This document shows, piece by piece, positions 9,180-16,732 of a DNA stretch of 64,000 bases. The stretch's first letter is position 1. Each line of letters begins with the position of its first letter. Under the pieces are notes generated by a model. That model did not search any database, was not told where the DNA came from, and worked only from the letters and a program-made list of their open reading frames with translations. The DNA is from Pseudomonas fluorescens (GTDB lineage: Bacteria; Pseudomonadota; Gammaproteobacteria; Pseudomonadales; Pseudomonadaceae). The translations under genes were made by a program, and so were the position numbers. Location: the NCBI RefSeq assembly GCF_000730425.1, contig NZ_CP008896.1:806001-870000 (forward strand), written 5' to 3'.

Positions 9180-10306
9180 TCACCAGCGTCTTGCTGGGGC
9201 ATTACCTGTCTGCCTTCACGGCGCTGGGCATTCCGTTGTACCTGCCGCGCATCCTCAACGACCTGGCACCGGACACTCCCGGCTGGGCCATCGGCGTGCT
9301 GTTCGTACTGCCGACCCTCTGCACCGCGCTGGCGGCGCCGATCTGGGGGCGCTGGGCCGATCGCAACGGTTGTCGCCTGTCTTTGCTGCGTGCGCATGCC
9401 GGGCTGTTTGCGGGCTTTCTGCTGGCCGGCTTCAGCCCCAATCTAACGGTGTTTGTCCTGGCATTGATCATTCAGGGCACCTTTGGCGGTGCAATGGCGG
9501 CATCCAACGCCTACCTGTCGACCCAGTTCAAGGGGGGCGATTTGTCTCGCGCCCTGAACTGGACACAGTATTCAGCACGCCTGGCGATGATCAGCGGCCC
9601 GATCCTGTTGGGGCTGTTGACTGCGCAGGGCTTGGGGCTAGAGCTGTATCGCTACCTGGCCTGGTTACCCCTGCTGGCTTTCGTGCTTATCCTGCCGCTG
9701 CCCAAGGACGCCCCCAGGCATGCCTTGGCCAATAAGAAAACAGAACCCCTGGGCGAACTGCCGGTAGACATGGCGCGATTACTGGCGGTGCAATTTCTGT
9801 TCAGTTTCGCGATGGTCGTCACCTTCCCTTACTTCGTGCCCTTCGGCGAGCAACTGAACATTGGCAACGATGCCCTGATCGGCGTGCTCTACAGCCTGCC
9901 GCACCTGGTTTACCTGCTGGCCTTGCCCTGGGTTCAGAAGCATCAGGGCAACCTGCTGTTGCCGGGGCTGGCGTTGCTGGCGATCAGTAACGCCCTGCAA
10001 TTCTGGAGCGTGCAGGCTGAGCTGCTGTTCGCGCTGCGCCTGCTCAACGGTGCCGGCATGCTGCTCAGTTTTGTCGGGCTGCACCGATGCCTGAGCCAGC
10101 GCAGCCAAAAAGGCAGCGCCGGTCGCCTGTTTGGCTGGTTCGACTCCAGCGGCAAATGGGCCGGCACCGCTGCCGGGGTCACCGCCGCGCTGGTCAGTCA
10201 GGCCTGTGGCATCGCTTCGCCCTTTCTCGTTGCGTGTCTGGCGGCCATAACCGCCATGGTACTTGCCCGTCCGCTATTGATCGCTTCCCGGGAGATTCCG
10301 GCATGA
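9164..10306 (+). CDS. pvsC: MFS siderophore exporter (PvsC-like)
   Basis: The 380-residue protein has about twelve hydrophobic segments and the loop-2 MFS signature GRWADRNGCR near residue 67. In vibrioferrin loci PvsC exports the finished siderophore across the inner membrane. It begins inside the end of pvsB and ends in an ATGA overlap with pvsD, so it sits between the two synthetase genes exactly as in pvsABCDE. Confidence 0.88.
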   Translation: MQRRLITSVLLGHYLSAFTALGIPLYLPRILNDLAPDTPGWAIGVLFVLPTLCTALAAPIWGRWADRNGCRLSLLRAHAGLFAGFLLAGFSPNLTVFVLALIIQGTFGGAMAASNAYLSTQFKGGDLSRALNWTQYSARLAMISGPILLGLLTAQGLGLELYRYLAWLPLLAFVLILPLPKDAPRHALANKKTEPLGELPVDMARLLAVQFLFSFAMVVTFPYFVPFGEQLNIGNDALIGVLYSLPHLVYLLALPWVQKHQGNLLLPGLALLAISNALQFWSVQAELLFALRLLNGAGMLLSFVGLHRCLSQRSQKGSAGRLFGWFDSSGKWAGTAAGVTAALVSQACGIASPFLVACLAAITAMVLARPLLIASREIPA

Positions 10307-12075
10307 CGCTTGCTCTGAATACCACATCACAAAACACTGTCTCCCTCCATGACCATGCACTCGATGGTGAGGCCGAACGGCATGCCATCGAATGCCTGCT
10401 CAACTGCTATTTGCGTGAATACGCCTTGCCGCGCAACGAAGCGAATCTGAACTATCAGGCACAGGATCTGCCGATGAGCCTGCGCCAGGCCAACGCTCGC
10501 TGCATCGGCATTCGCCTGCCCAGTGGCCGGCTGATTGTGCGCATCGACCGCTGTAGCCTGCTGGGCCGTTGCCACTACTTAAGCGGCCCTTATTTCAAAG
10601 GCCACAACCAGAGCTGGCGCCCCTTGAGTGCCGCCGAGCTCGCCCGCCTGCTCTGCACCCCGCTGAGTGGCGTCGAGCGCGTCAGCGAGATGCTGCAACA
10701 AGTCGCTAACAGCTTGCAGATCACCCGCACCTTTTTGCGTCACTCACGCCCAACCGAAGCCACCGACAGCCTGCTGGCCTCCGAACAGCACCAGCTGTGG
10801 GGCCACGCGCTGCATCCGACGCCGAAAAGTCGCGAAGGCATTTCCCATGAGGATTTGCTGGCCTGCTCGCCGGAAGTCGGCGCCCGCTTTCAATTGCACT
10901 GGTTCAAGGTCGATCCGACGCTGATTCGTCATCAGGGCGAGGACCCGCGCAGCACGCTGCAGCACCTGTCGGGGCGCGACGATGCCTACCCGTGCCACCC
11001 CTGGGAAGTCGCCCGCGTGCTGGCCGACCCGCTGGTACAGCGCGCGCAACAAGAAGGGTTGATCCAATACCTCGGTCCACTGGGGCAGGCCATGTACCCG
11101 ACGTCATCGGTGCGCACGCTCTACCATCCGCAAATGGCCTATTTCATGAAGTTCTCGATGCACGTGCGCCTGACCAACTGCGTGCGCAAGAACGCCTGGT
11201 ATGAACTGGACAGTGCCGTCGCCCTCACCCGTCTGCTCGGCCCGGTCATGGACGCCCTGGCGACACAGCAACCCGGCTTCAGGCTGATGCCCGAGCCCAG
11301 CGCCACCAGCCTGGACCTCAGTGCTCTGGGGACGCTGGAGCAGGCCCGCGAAGTCACCGAGTGTTTCGGTATCGTCTACCGGGAGAATCTTCCCCTCGCT
11401 GACCGCAAGCAACATCAACCGCAAGTGGCAATGGCGCTGTTTACCTGGGATCGGCAAGGTCGCAGTGTGTGCCGTCTGCACGTGCAGCGTTATGCCGACA
11501 GCACCGGCTTGAGCATTGAGCAAGCCACGCTGAACTGGCTGCAGGCCTATGCCAGCCAGATGCTCGGCGGCGTGCTGTATTGCCTGTTCCGCCAGGGCGT
11601 GGCATTGGAGCCGCACTTGCAGAACACCGTCATCGGTTTCGCTGAAAACGGGCTGCCCAGCCGGGTCTGGATTCGCGATCTGGAGGGCACCAAGCTGGTG
11701 CCTGAAATCTGGCCCGCCGAACGACTGAGCGCACTGGATGAACGTACCCGCAGTTCGGTGTACTACAGCGCGCAAAAGGCCTGGCAACGAGTGGGTTACT
11801 GCGCATTGGTGAACAATCTCGGCGAAGCGATCTTCCATCTGGCCAACGGCAGCGGCTCGCTGGAGCAGCAGTTGTGGGCACAGGTCGGCGACCTGCTGCA
11901 CGTGCAATCCGCGCGCCTGGACCATCCGACAGAACTGCGTGAGCTGTGCGCTGGCGCCCCTTTCCCCAGCAAGGAAAACTTCATGACTCGCCTGATGATG
12001 CGTGCCGACCGCGAGGCAGGCTACACCTGGTTGCCCAGTCCGCTGGCGGTGGTTGATAAGAGGAAGCGCGCATGA
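10303..12075 (+). CDS. pvsD: NIS siderophore synthetase (IucA/IucC family, PvsD-like)
   Basis: The second NRPS-independent siderophore synthetase of the operon is 590 residues long. It has the family blocks YPCHPWEVARV, PTSSVRTLYHP, FMKFSMHVRLTNCVRKN, and the FhuF-like end with ALEPHLQNTVIGF and WIRDLEGTKL. ATG 10303 overlaps the exporter stop (ATGA); the reading frame is open further upstream but only as a shadow inside the exporter gene. Two different synthetases allow two separate condensations on the citrate core, as needed for vibrioferrin. Confidence 0.88.
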   Translation: MTLALNTTSQNTVSLHDHALDGEAERHAIECLLNCYLREYALPRNEANLNYQAQDLPMSLRQANARCIGIRLPSGRLIVRIDRCSLLGRCHYLSGPYFKGHNQSWRPLSAAELARLLCTPLSGVERVSEMLQQVANSLQITRTFLRHSRPTEATDSLLASEQHQLWGHALHPTPKSREGISHEDLLACSPEVGARFQLHWFKVDPTLIRHQGEDPRSTLQHLSGRDDAYPCHPWEVARVLADPLVQRAQQEGLIQYLGPLGQAMYPTSSVRTLYHPQMAYFMKFSMHVRLTNCVRKNAWYELDSAVALTRLLGPVMDALATQQPGFRLMPEPSATSLDLSALGTLEQAREVTECFGIVYRENLPLADRKQHQPQVAMALFTWDRQGRSVCRLHVQRYADSTGLSIEQATLNWLQAYASQMLGGVLYCLFRQGVALEPHLQNTVIGFAENGLPSRVWIRDLEGTKLVPEIWPAERLSALDERTRSSVYYSAQKAWQRVGYCALVNNLGEAIFHLANGSGSLEQQLWAQVGDLLHVQSARLDHPTELRELCAGAPFPSKENFMTRLMMRADREAGYTWLPSPLAVVDKRKRA

Positions 12076-13256
12076 GCCTTCCCGTTGCCGTGACCCAGCG
12101 CATCCTGCAGCTCAAGGCTGAGCACGACGCGCCCTTATGCGCCTACGTCTACGACCTGCCCGCCCTTGAACGCCACATAAAGGCGATGCGCCAGGTTCTG
12201 CCGGAAAACTGCGAACTGTTCTACGCGGCCAAGGCCAATCCGGAAGCCCAGGTGCTGAAAACCCTGGCGCCGTGGGTCGACGGTTTCGAGGCGGCCTCTG
12301 GCGGCGAACTGACGTGGCTGCATGAACAGTGCCCCGACCAGCCGCTGATCTTTGGCGGCCCTGGCAAGCTTGATCGCGAACTGGACATTGCCCTGCAATA
12401 CCGGACGTCGGCGTTTCATGTCGAAAGCCTGACCGAACTGCGCAGCCTGGCACGTATCGCCCGCGAACGGGGAACCCAGGCTCCAGTCATGCTGCGGCTG
12501 AACCTGAAGCTGGCCCAGGCCCCGCAAAGCCGCTTGGTCATGGGCGGCAAACCCACACCGTTCGGCCTGGATGAAGAGGGGCTGGCAAGTGCCCTGCAGT
12601 TGCTGCGCGAAGAACCGTCTCTGGCGCTCAAGGGCCTGCACTTTCATCTGTTGTCGCACCAGTTGGATGTCGACGCGCACCTTGAATTGATCCGCAGCTA
12701 CTTCTTAACCTTCCGCCAACTGTGTTCAGGCTACAACCTGCAACTGCCGCTATTGAATGTCGGCGGTGGAATGGGCATCAATTATCAGGATGCGGCGCAG
12801 TCTTTCGACTGGGCACGCTTCTGCCAGGGCCTGCAGGCGCTGATCAATCAGTACGACATGGGCGCAACCCGCGTACGTTTCGAGATCGGCCGCTTCATCA
12901 GCGCGGCGTGTGGCTACTACGTCATGCAGGTGCTAGACATCAAAAGTAGCCATGGCGAGTTTTTTGCCATCGGCCACGGCGGCACTCACCACTTTCGCAC
13001 ACCCTCGGCTCAAGGCCACGACCATCCTTTCACGGTATTGCGAGGCTCTCAGCCGCCTCAGATCAGTAATCAAACCGTCACACTGGTAGGCCAACTTTGT
13101 ACACCCAAGGACGTTCTTGCCAGGCAGCAGCCGGTGGCACAGCTGGCGATTGGTGACCTGCTGGTGTTCACGCTCGCGGGCGCCTATGCCTGGAACATCT
13201 CACACCAGAACTTCCTGATGCACGAGCCGCCCTTGAAGGTTTTTATCGAGAGCTGA
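12072..13256 (+). CDS. pvsE: PLP-dependent decarboxylase (PvsE-like)
   Basis: This is a fold type III (alanine racemase-like) PLP decarboxylase of 394 residues, related to diaminopimelate and ornithine decarboxylases. The PLP lysine is Lys54 in FYAAKANPEAQ. The glycine-rich phosphate-binding loop is NVGGGMGINY, and the C-terminal active-site region includes GQLCTPKDVLA. In vibrioferrin synthesis PvsE supplies the ethanolamine moiety by decarboxylating a serine-derived unit. It overlaps pvsD (ATGA) and is the last gene of the operon. No clear terminator follows; 227 nt separate it from the protease gene. Confidence 0.87.
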   Translation: MSLPVAVTQRILQLKAEHDAPLCAYVYDLPALERHIKAMRQVLPENCELFYAAKANPEAQVLKTLAPWVDGFEAASGGELTWLHEQCPDQPLIFGGPGKLDRELDIALQYRTSAFHVESLTELRSLARIARERGTQAPVMLRLNLKLAQAPQSRLVMGGKPTPFGLDEEGLASALQLLREEPSLALKGLHFHLLSHQLDVDAHLELIRSYFLTFRQLCSGYNLQLPLLNVGGGMGINYQDAAQSFDWARFCQGLQALINQYDMGATRVRFEIGRFISAACGYYVMQVLDIKSSHGEFFAIGHGGTHHFRTPSAQGHDHPFTVLRGSQPPQISNQTVTLVGQLCTPKDVLARQQPVAQLAIGDLLVFTLAGAYAWNISHQNFLMHEPPLKVFIES

Positions 13257-13483
13257 TTGCACATGAACACACCAGCCGGCGCCCTCCTCCTGCCACGCCT
13301 CATTGCCGACGGTTTAATGAACTTTGCTTTCGAGAACAGTATCAATCACTGGGACCCCGCCCAGGGGGTTTCTGGATGACCCTGCACCTGGGGTGGTTGA
13401 TGTATCTGAATGGAGGCAGTGGGTCTGCATGAGTGCTGCCTTTGTTTCTTCCTTTCGATATTCAGTCATTAAAGGACACGCAC

Positions 13484-14980
13484 ATGGCCATGGTTTATCA
13501 ATCTGTAGGCGAACGGCTTCAGGCTCAAGGAAACAGCGAGGCCTACGGGCAGTTCAATGAATTCTCCCGTCTGTACGAACGCGGCGGTGACCGGGAGCTG
13601 AACGGCAAGCCGTCGTTCACCGTCGACCAGGCTGCGGCGAAGATCGCCGGCAACAATGCCTGGCGACCGGCTGAGGGCGCGGATGAGATCAGCCTCACCT
13701 ATGCCTTTCGTACCAGCGCCGACGCGAATACCCTCCAACAGGCGGGGATCGACGGGTTTAGTGAGTTCAGCGACACGCAGAAAATCCAGGCGCGCGCATC
13801 GATACAGTCCTGGACGGATGTGGCGAATATAACCTTGACCGAGGTGGCGGCAGATGCGTCGCCGAGTATCACGTTCGGCAATTATTCCCAAGGCGGCTGG
13901 GGAGATGCATTCAACCTTTCAAGCACCCGAGGGGCACCTGGGGACGTACAACGCGAGGTCGTTTCCGCTCAGGTCTGGATGGGGCCCACCACCCAGGACC
14001 CGGCCCTCGGAAATGCCGGGCGCCTGAGCCTGACCCATGAGTTCGGCCATGCGCTGGGCCTGGAGCACCCGGGCGCATACAACGGTGCCTCGGCGAGTTA
14101 CGAGAACAACGCCGGGTATGCCGAAGACACCCAAGGCTACTCGCTCATGAGCTACTGGAGCGAGAGCAATACCCGCCAGGACTTCTCGCAGAGGACCACG
14201 ACGATCGAGGAGATTGACGGCAACCTGTACCAGGTTACCCGAACCACCCAAGGCTACAGCGCCGCGCCGCTGCTCGACGACATTGCGGCCATCCAGCAGG
14301 TTTATGGCGCCAATACCCAAACGCGCAGCGGTGATACGGTGTATGGCTTCAACTCCAATACCGACCGCGATTTCCTCACGCTTACTGCCGACAGTGCCAA
14401 GCCGATCTTCGCCGTATGGGACGCCGGCGGAAACGATACCCTGGACTTCTCCGGTTTTACCCAGGACCAGAAGATCAACCTCAACGAAGGCGCGTTCTCC
14501 AACGTCGGCGGCTTGGTCGGAAACGTCGCGATCGCCCAGGGCGTAACGCTGGAGAATGCCATCGGTGGCAGTGGCAACGATCTGCTGATCGGTAACGCCG
14601 CGGCCAACGAGCTTACGGGTGGCGCGGGCAATGACGTGCTGTTCGGCGGCTTGGGTGCGGATAAATTGTGGGGGGGCAGCGGCGCGGATACCTTTTTGTT
14701 CAGCGATGCGGCGCAGTCCACGCTGTCCAGCAAAGACCAGATCCTCGACTTCACTTCGGGCCAGGACAAGATCGACCTGTCAGCCTTCAGTGCCTTTATC
14801 ACTGGCAACCTGGCGTTGAATTTCGTCAGCACCTTCAGCAGCCAGGCCGGACAGGCGTTGCTGAGCTTTGACGATATCGCCGGGACCAGCGAACTGCAGC
14901 TCGACCTGACGGGCGATAGCCAGGCCGATTTCGCCGTTCAACTGGTTGGCCAGGTTATTGCGGCGGATATCGTCGTCTGA
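13484..14980 (+). CDS. aprA: Serralysin-type extracellular metalloprotease
   Basis: The product is a secreted zinc metalloprotease of family M10B (AprA/AprX type), 498 residues from the ATG at 13484. The zinc motif HEFGHALGLEH begins at His185, followed by the Met-turn SLMSYWSE. C-terminal RTX repeats (GGSGNDLLIG, GGAGNDVLFG, GGLGADKLWG, GGSGADTFLF) bind calcium and mark it for type I secretion; the protein ends in a hydrophobic DIVV-like tail typical of the uncleaved secretion signal. AAAGGA lies about 9 nt before the start. The inhibitor gene follows after a hairpin. The ABC exporter genes aprDEF, usually just downstream, are not in this window. Confidence 0.92.
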   Translation: MAMVYQSVGERLQAQGNSEAYGQFNEFSRLYERGGDRELNGKPSFTVDQAAAKIAGNNAWRPAEGADEISLTYAFRTSADANTLQQAGIDGFSEFSDTQKIQARASIQSWTDVANITLTEVAADASPSITFGNYSQGGWGDAFNLSSTRGAPGDVQREVVSAQVWMGPTTQDPALGNAGRLSLTHEFGHALGLEHPGAYNGASASYENNAGYAEDTQGYSLMSYWSESNTRQDFSQRTTTIEEIDGNLYQVTRTTQGYSAAPLLDDIAAIQQVYGANTQTRSGDTVYGFNSNTDRDFLTLTADSAKPIFAVWDAGGNDTLDFSGFTQDQKINLNEGAFSNVGGLVGNVAIAQGVTLENAIGGSGNDLLIGNAAANELTGGAGNDVLFGGLGADKLWGGSGADTFLFSDAAQSTLSSKDQILDFTSGQDKIDLSAFSAFITGNLALNFVSTFSSQAGQALLSFDDIAGTSELQLDLTGDSQADFAVQLVGQVIAADIVV

Positions 14981-15002
14981 ATCGTCTCCACAGGTGCTCA
15001 GC

Positions 15003-15031
15003 GGGGGCGGCACGCGGTCTGTGCCGCTCCC
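15003..15031 (+). terminator. Strong hairpin between protease and inhibitor genes
   Basis: GCGGCAC (15007-15013) pairs with GTGCCGC (15021-15027), and the stem extends outward by about four more pairs including one G-T. It lies between aprA and inh. Without a T tract it may attenuate or protect the 3' end of the aprA message, setting protease above inhibitor; this is inference. Confidence 0.5.
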
Positions 15032-15054
15032 TTCTCTGAGCAGAGGGTTGTTCT

Positions 15055-15462
15055 ATGCAAGCGAAACGGGCCTGGGCGCTCCTCGCAGCCCTGGCACTGA
15101 TTGATTTACCGGGAGAGTCCGCGATGGCCAGTACGCTGAGAATGCCACGTTTCGAGGAGCTTGAAGGGCAATGGCGGGTCTACCTGCAGCAGGAGCAGGA
15201 CCAGACCTGCACGCTGGCGTTGCACGCCCGGTCGCGTGCCGTAGAGGGCGAACTGGCATGCGCCGCTCATTGGCTTGGCGGCATGCCGGCAGCCTGGGAA
15301 CCGACGCCGGATGGCATCAATGTGTATTCCGGCGATGGCCGCCGGCTTATGCACTTCGGCAGACAGCCCGAGAACATTTATCTGGGACGCCTGCCGGCCG
15401 GCGGTTTTCTGGTGCTGGAGCGCATTGTTCCAACACGTTCGACTCTAGCGCCTTCAAGCTGA
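15055..15462 (+). CDS. inh: Alkaline protease inhibitor (Inh/AprI family)
   Basis: A small periplasmic inhibitor of 135 residues protects the cell from its own serralysin by inserting its mature N-terminus into the active site. The N-terminus is a signal peptide ending at about ESAMA-S. The core shows ELEGQWRVYLQQEQDQTC and a second Cys in GELACAAHW for the conserved disulfide. The C-terminus (after FLVLERI) is a little longer than in relatives. It starts 74 nt after aprA, and the pairing itself supports the assignment. Confidence 0.85.
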   Translation: MQAKRAWALLAALALIDLPGESAMASTLRMPRFEELEGQWRVYLQQEQDQTCTLALHARSRAVEGELACAAHWLGGMPAAWEPTPDGINVYSGDGRRLMHFGRQPENIYLGRLPAGGFLVLERIVPTRSTLAPSS

Positions 15463-15523
15463 TACCGGGGCGGTGGCGAGTCGTGAACAAGAGCGTTACC
15501 TTCGGCGGCAACCAGAAAGCCCC

Positions 15524-15937
15524 CTAGCCCTCCTGTTTATCGTCTTTCTGTTCGGCCTCCATGGCGGCCTGGAGGCAGGCATCGTATTGCGCACGATTGC
15601 TGTGAATGACTTTGATATGGCGTTGTGCCCAATTACCTAATTGCAATATCGGCACAGACAATGACTGCCCTAACTCTGTCAACGCATATTCAACTTGGGG
15701 CGGCATGGTTCTATGCACCGTGCGCGTGACTAATCCGTCACGTTCCAAGGCTTTGAGAGTTCGTGTCAACATTTGTTGTGAGATGCCGCCCACCTGGCGT
15801 TTTATTTCATTGAATCGCCTGGGTTGCCCGTGAAGAACCATCACCACGAATACAGTCCATTTTTCACCGATACGACTAAGAATTTCACTTACGGGGGCAC
15901 AACTGGCGTGTTCACTAAGAGGTGCGGTCACATTCAT
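15524..15937 (-). CDS. HxlR-family transcriptional regulator
   Basis: This is a winged-helix DNA-binding protein of 137 residues. The family layout is clear: an N-terminal Cys (ASCAPV), then ILSRIGEKWTVFVVMVLHG, RRFNEIKRQVGGISQQMLTRT as recognition helix, and the wing VTRTVHRTMPPQVEYALTELG. The N-terminal Cys is the residue that senses electrophiles or oxidants in several HxlR members. It is divergent from the GST gene, which is probably its target; the 103-nt gap holds both promoters. Confidence 0.88.
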   Translation of the reverse strand: MNVTAPLSEHASCAPVSEILSRIGEKWTVFVVMVLHGQPRRFNEIKRQVGGISQQMLTRTLKALERDGLVTRTVHRTMPPQVEYALTELGQSLSVPILQLGNWAQRHIKVIHSNRAQYDACLQAAMEAEQKDDKQEG

Positions 15938-16040
15938 ATGACTAAGTCCTGAAAAAATGCGTTCTTGGCAAAGGGGTGATGATCCAATATTTTGGCGTGG
16001 TTATCGGCACACAATTATTTTCTGAATAAGGAGGAACTTT

Positions 16041-16628
16041 ATGAAGCTTTATTACTCACCAGGCGCCTGTAGCCTGGCCACACATATTGCACTTATCGAG
16101 GCCGGTATTCCATATCAATTAATCAGTGTCGGTCGCGATAAATTCACAGGCGATGGACGGAACTTTATCAAGATCAACCCTAAAGGATATGTGCCTGCGC
16201 TTGAGTTAGATGACGGAAATGTAATGACTGAGAATTTGGCGATTTTAATGTTCATCGCACATTCCTCAGGCATGCTTTTGGCGTCGCAGGGCATGGCCCG
16301 CTGGCGTGTGCTTGAAGCCACGGTTTTCATGACAACTGAGATCCATGGAAACTTCAAGCCTTTTTTCCATGCTGGCGCTACCGAGGCAGAGCAGGATAAA
16401 GCGAAGTCACTACTGATCAAGAATTTCGGGCTGCTTTCAGAGCAGCTGGGCGAGAAGGAGTATCTAGTCGGCGAAGAACCCACTATTGCTGATATCTATT
16501 TGTTTGTGATGCTGAGTTGGCTCGACCATTTGAAACTTGAGGGGGCAGAACCGTTCCAAGGGTATTTGCAACGCATGAAAAGCTTGCCTTCGGTACAGCT
16601 GGCCTTAAAGGAAGAGGGACTTATTTGA
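16041..16628 (+). CDS. Glutathione S-transferase family protein
   Basis: The protein is a cytosolic GST of 195 residues. An N-terminal thioredoxin-like domain starts MKLYYSPGACSLATHIAL, with Ser6 or Cys10 as candidate glutathione-activating residue, and includes NPKGYVPALELDDG and the glutathione-binding MTENLAILMFIA. An all-helical C-terminal domain follows, with VGEEPTIADIYLFVMLSW. The substrate is unknown. GGAGGAA lies 7 nt before the ATG. Being divergent from an HxlR regulator suggests induction by an electrophile. Confidence 0.85.
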   Translation: MKLYYSPGACSLATHIALIEAGIPYQLISVGRDKFTGDGRNFIKINPKGYVPALELDDGNVMTENLAILMFIAHSSGMLLASQGMARWRVLEATVFMTTEIHGNFKPFFHAGATEAEQDKAKSLLIKNFGLLSEQLGEKEYLVGEEPTIADIYLFVMLSWLDHLKLEGAEPFQGYLQRMKSLPSVQLALKEEGLI

Positions 16629-16672
16629 GGAATCAGATGTTGCCTCGAAACACATGATAACGCGTAAATATA

Positions 16673-16714
16673 AATACGCCGTTATCAGCGCCACGAGGCT
16701 GGCAACGGCGTATT
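16673..16714. terminator. Bidirectional terminator between convergent genes
   Basis: AATACGCCGTT (16673-16683) is the exact reverse complement of 16704-16714, an 11-bp perfect stem with a 20-nt loop. It lies between the GST gene and the end of the autotransporter gene, which converge here. Confidence 0.75.
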
Positions 16715-16732
16715 AAAGTCTATGTAGGCACT

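Noticed and set aside
10087..10302. Longer start for the PvsD-like synthetase.
   Set aside because: The extension is a shadow of the exporter gene; ATG 10303 has the ATGA overlap seen throughout the operon.
13263..13379. A 38-codon open frame directly after pvsE (starting MNTPAGALLLPR).
   Set aside because: No ribosome site, no recognisable family and too short to judge; it may be a gene remnant but cannot be supported.
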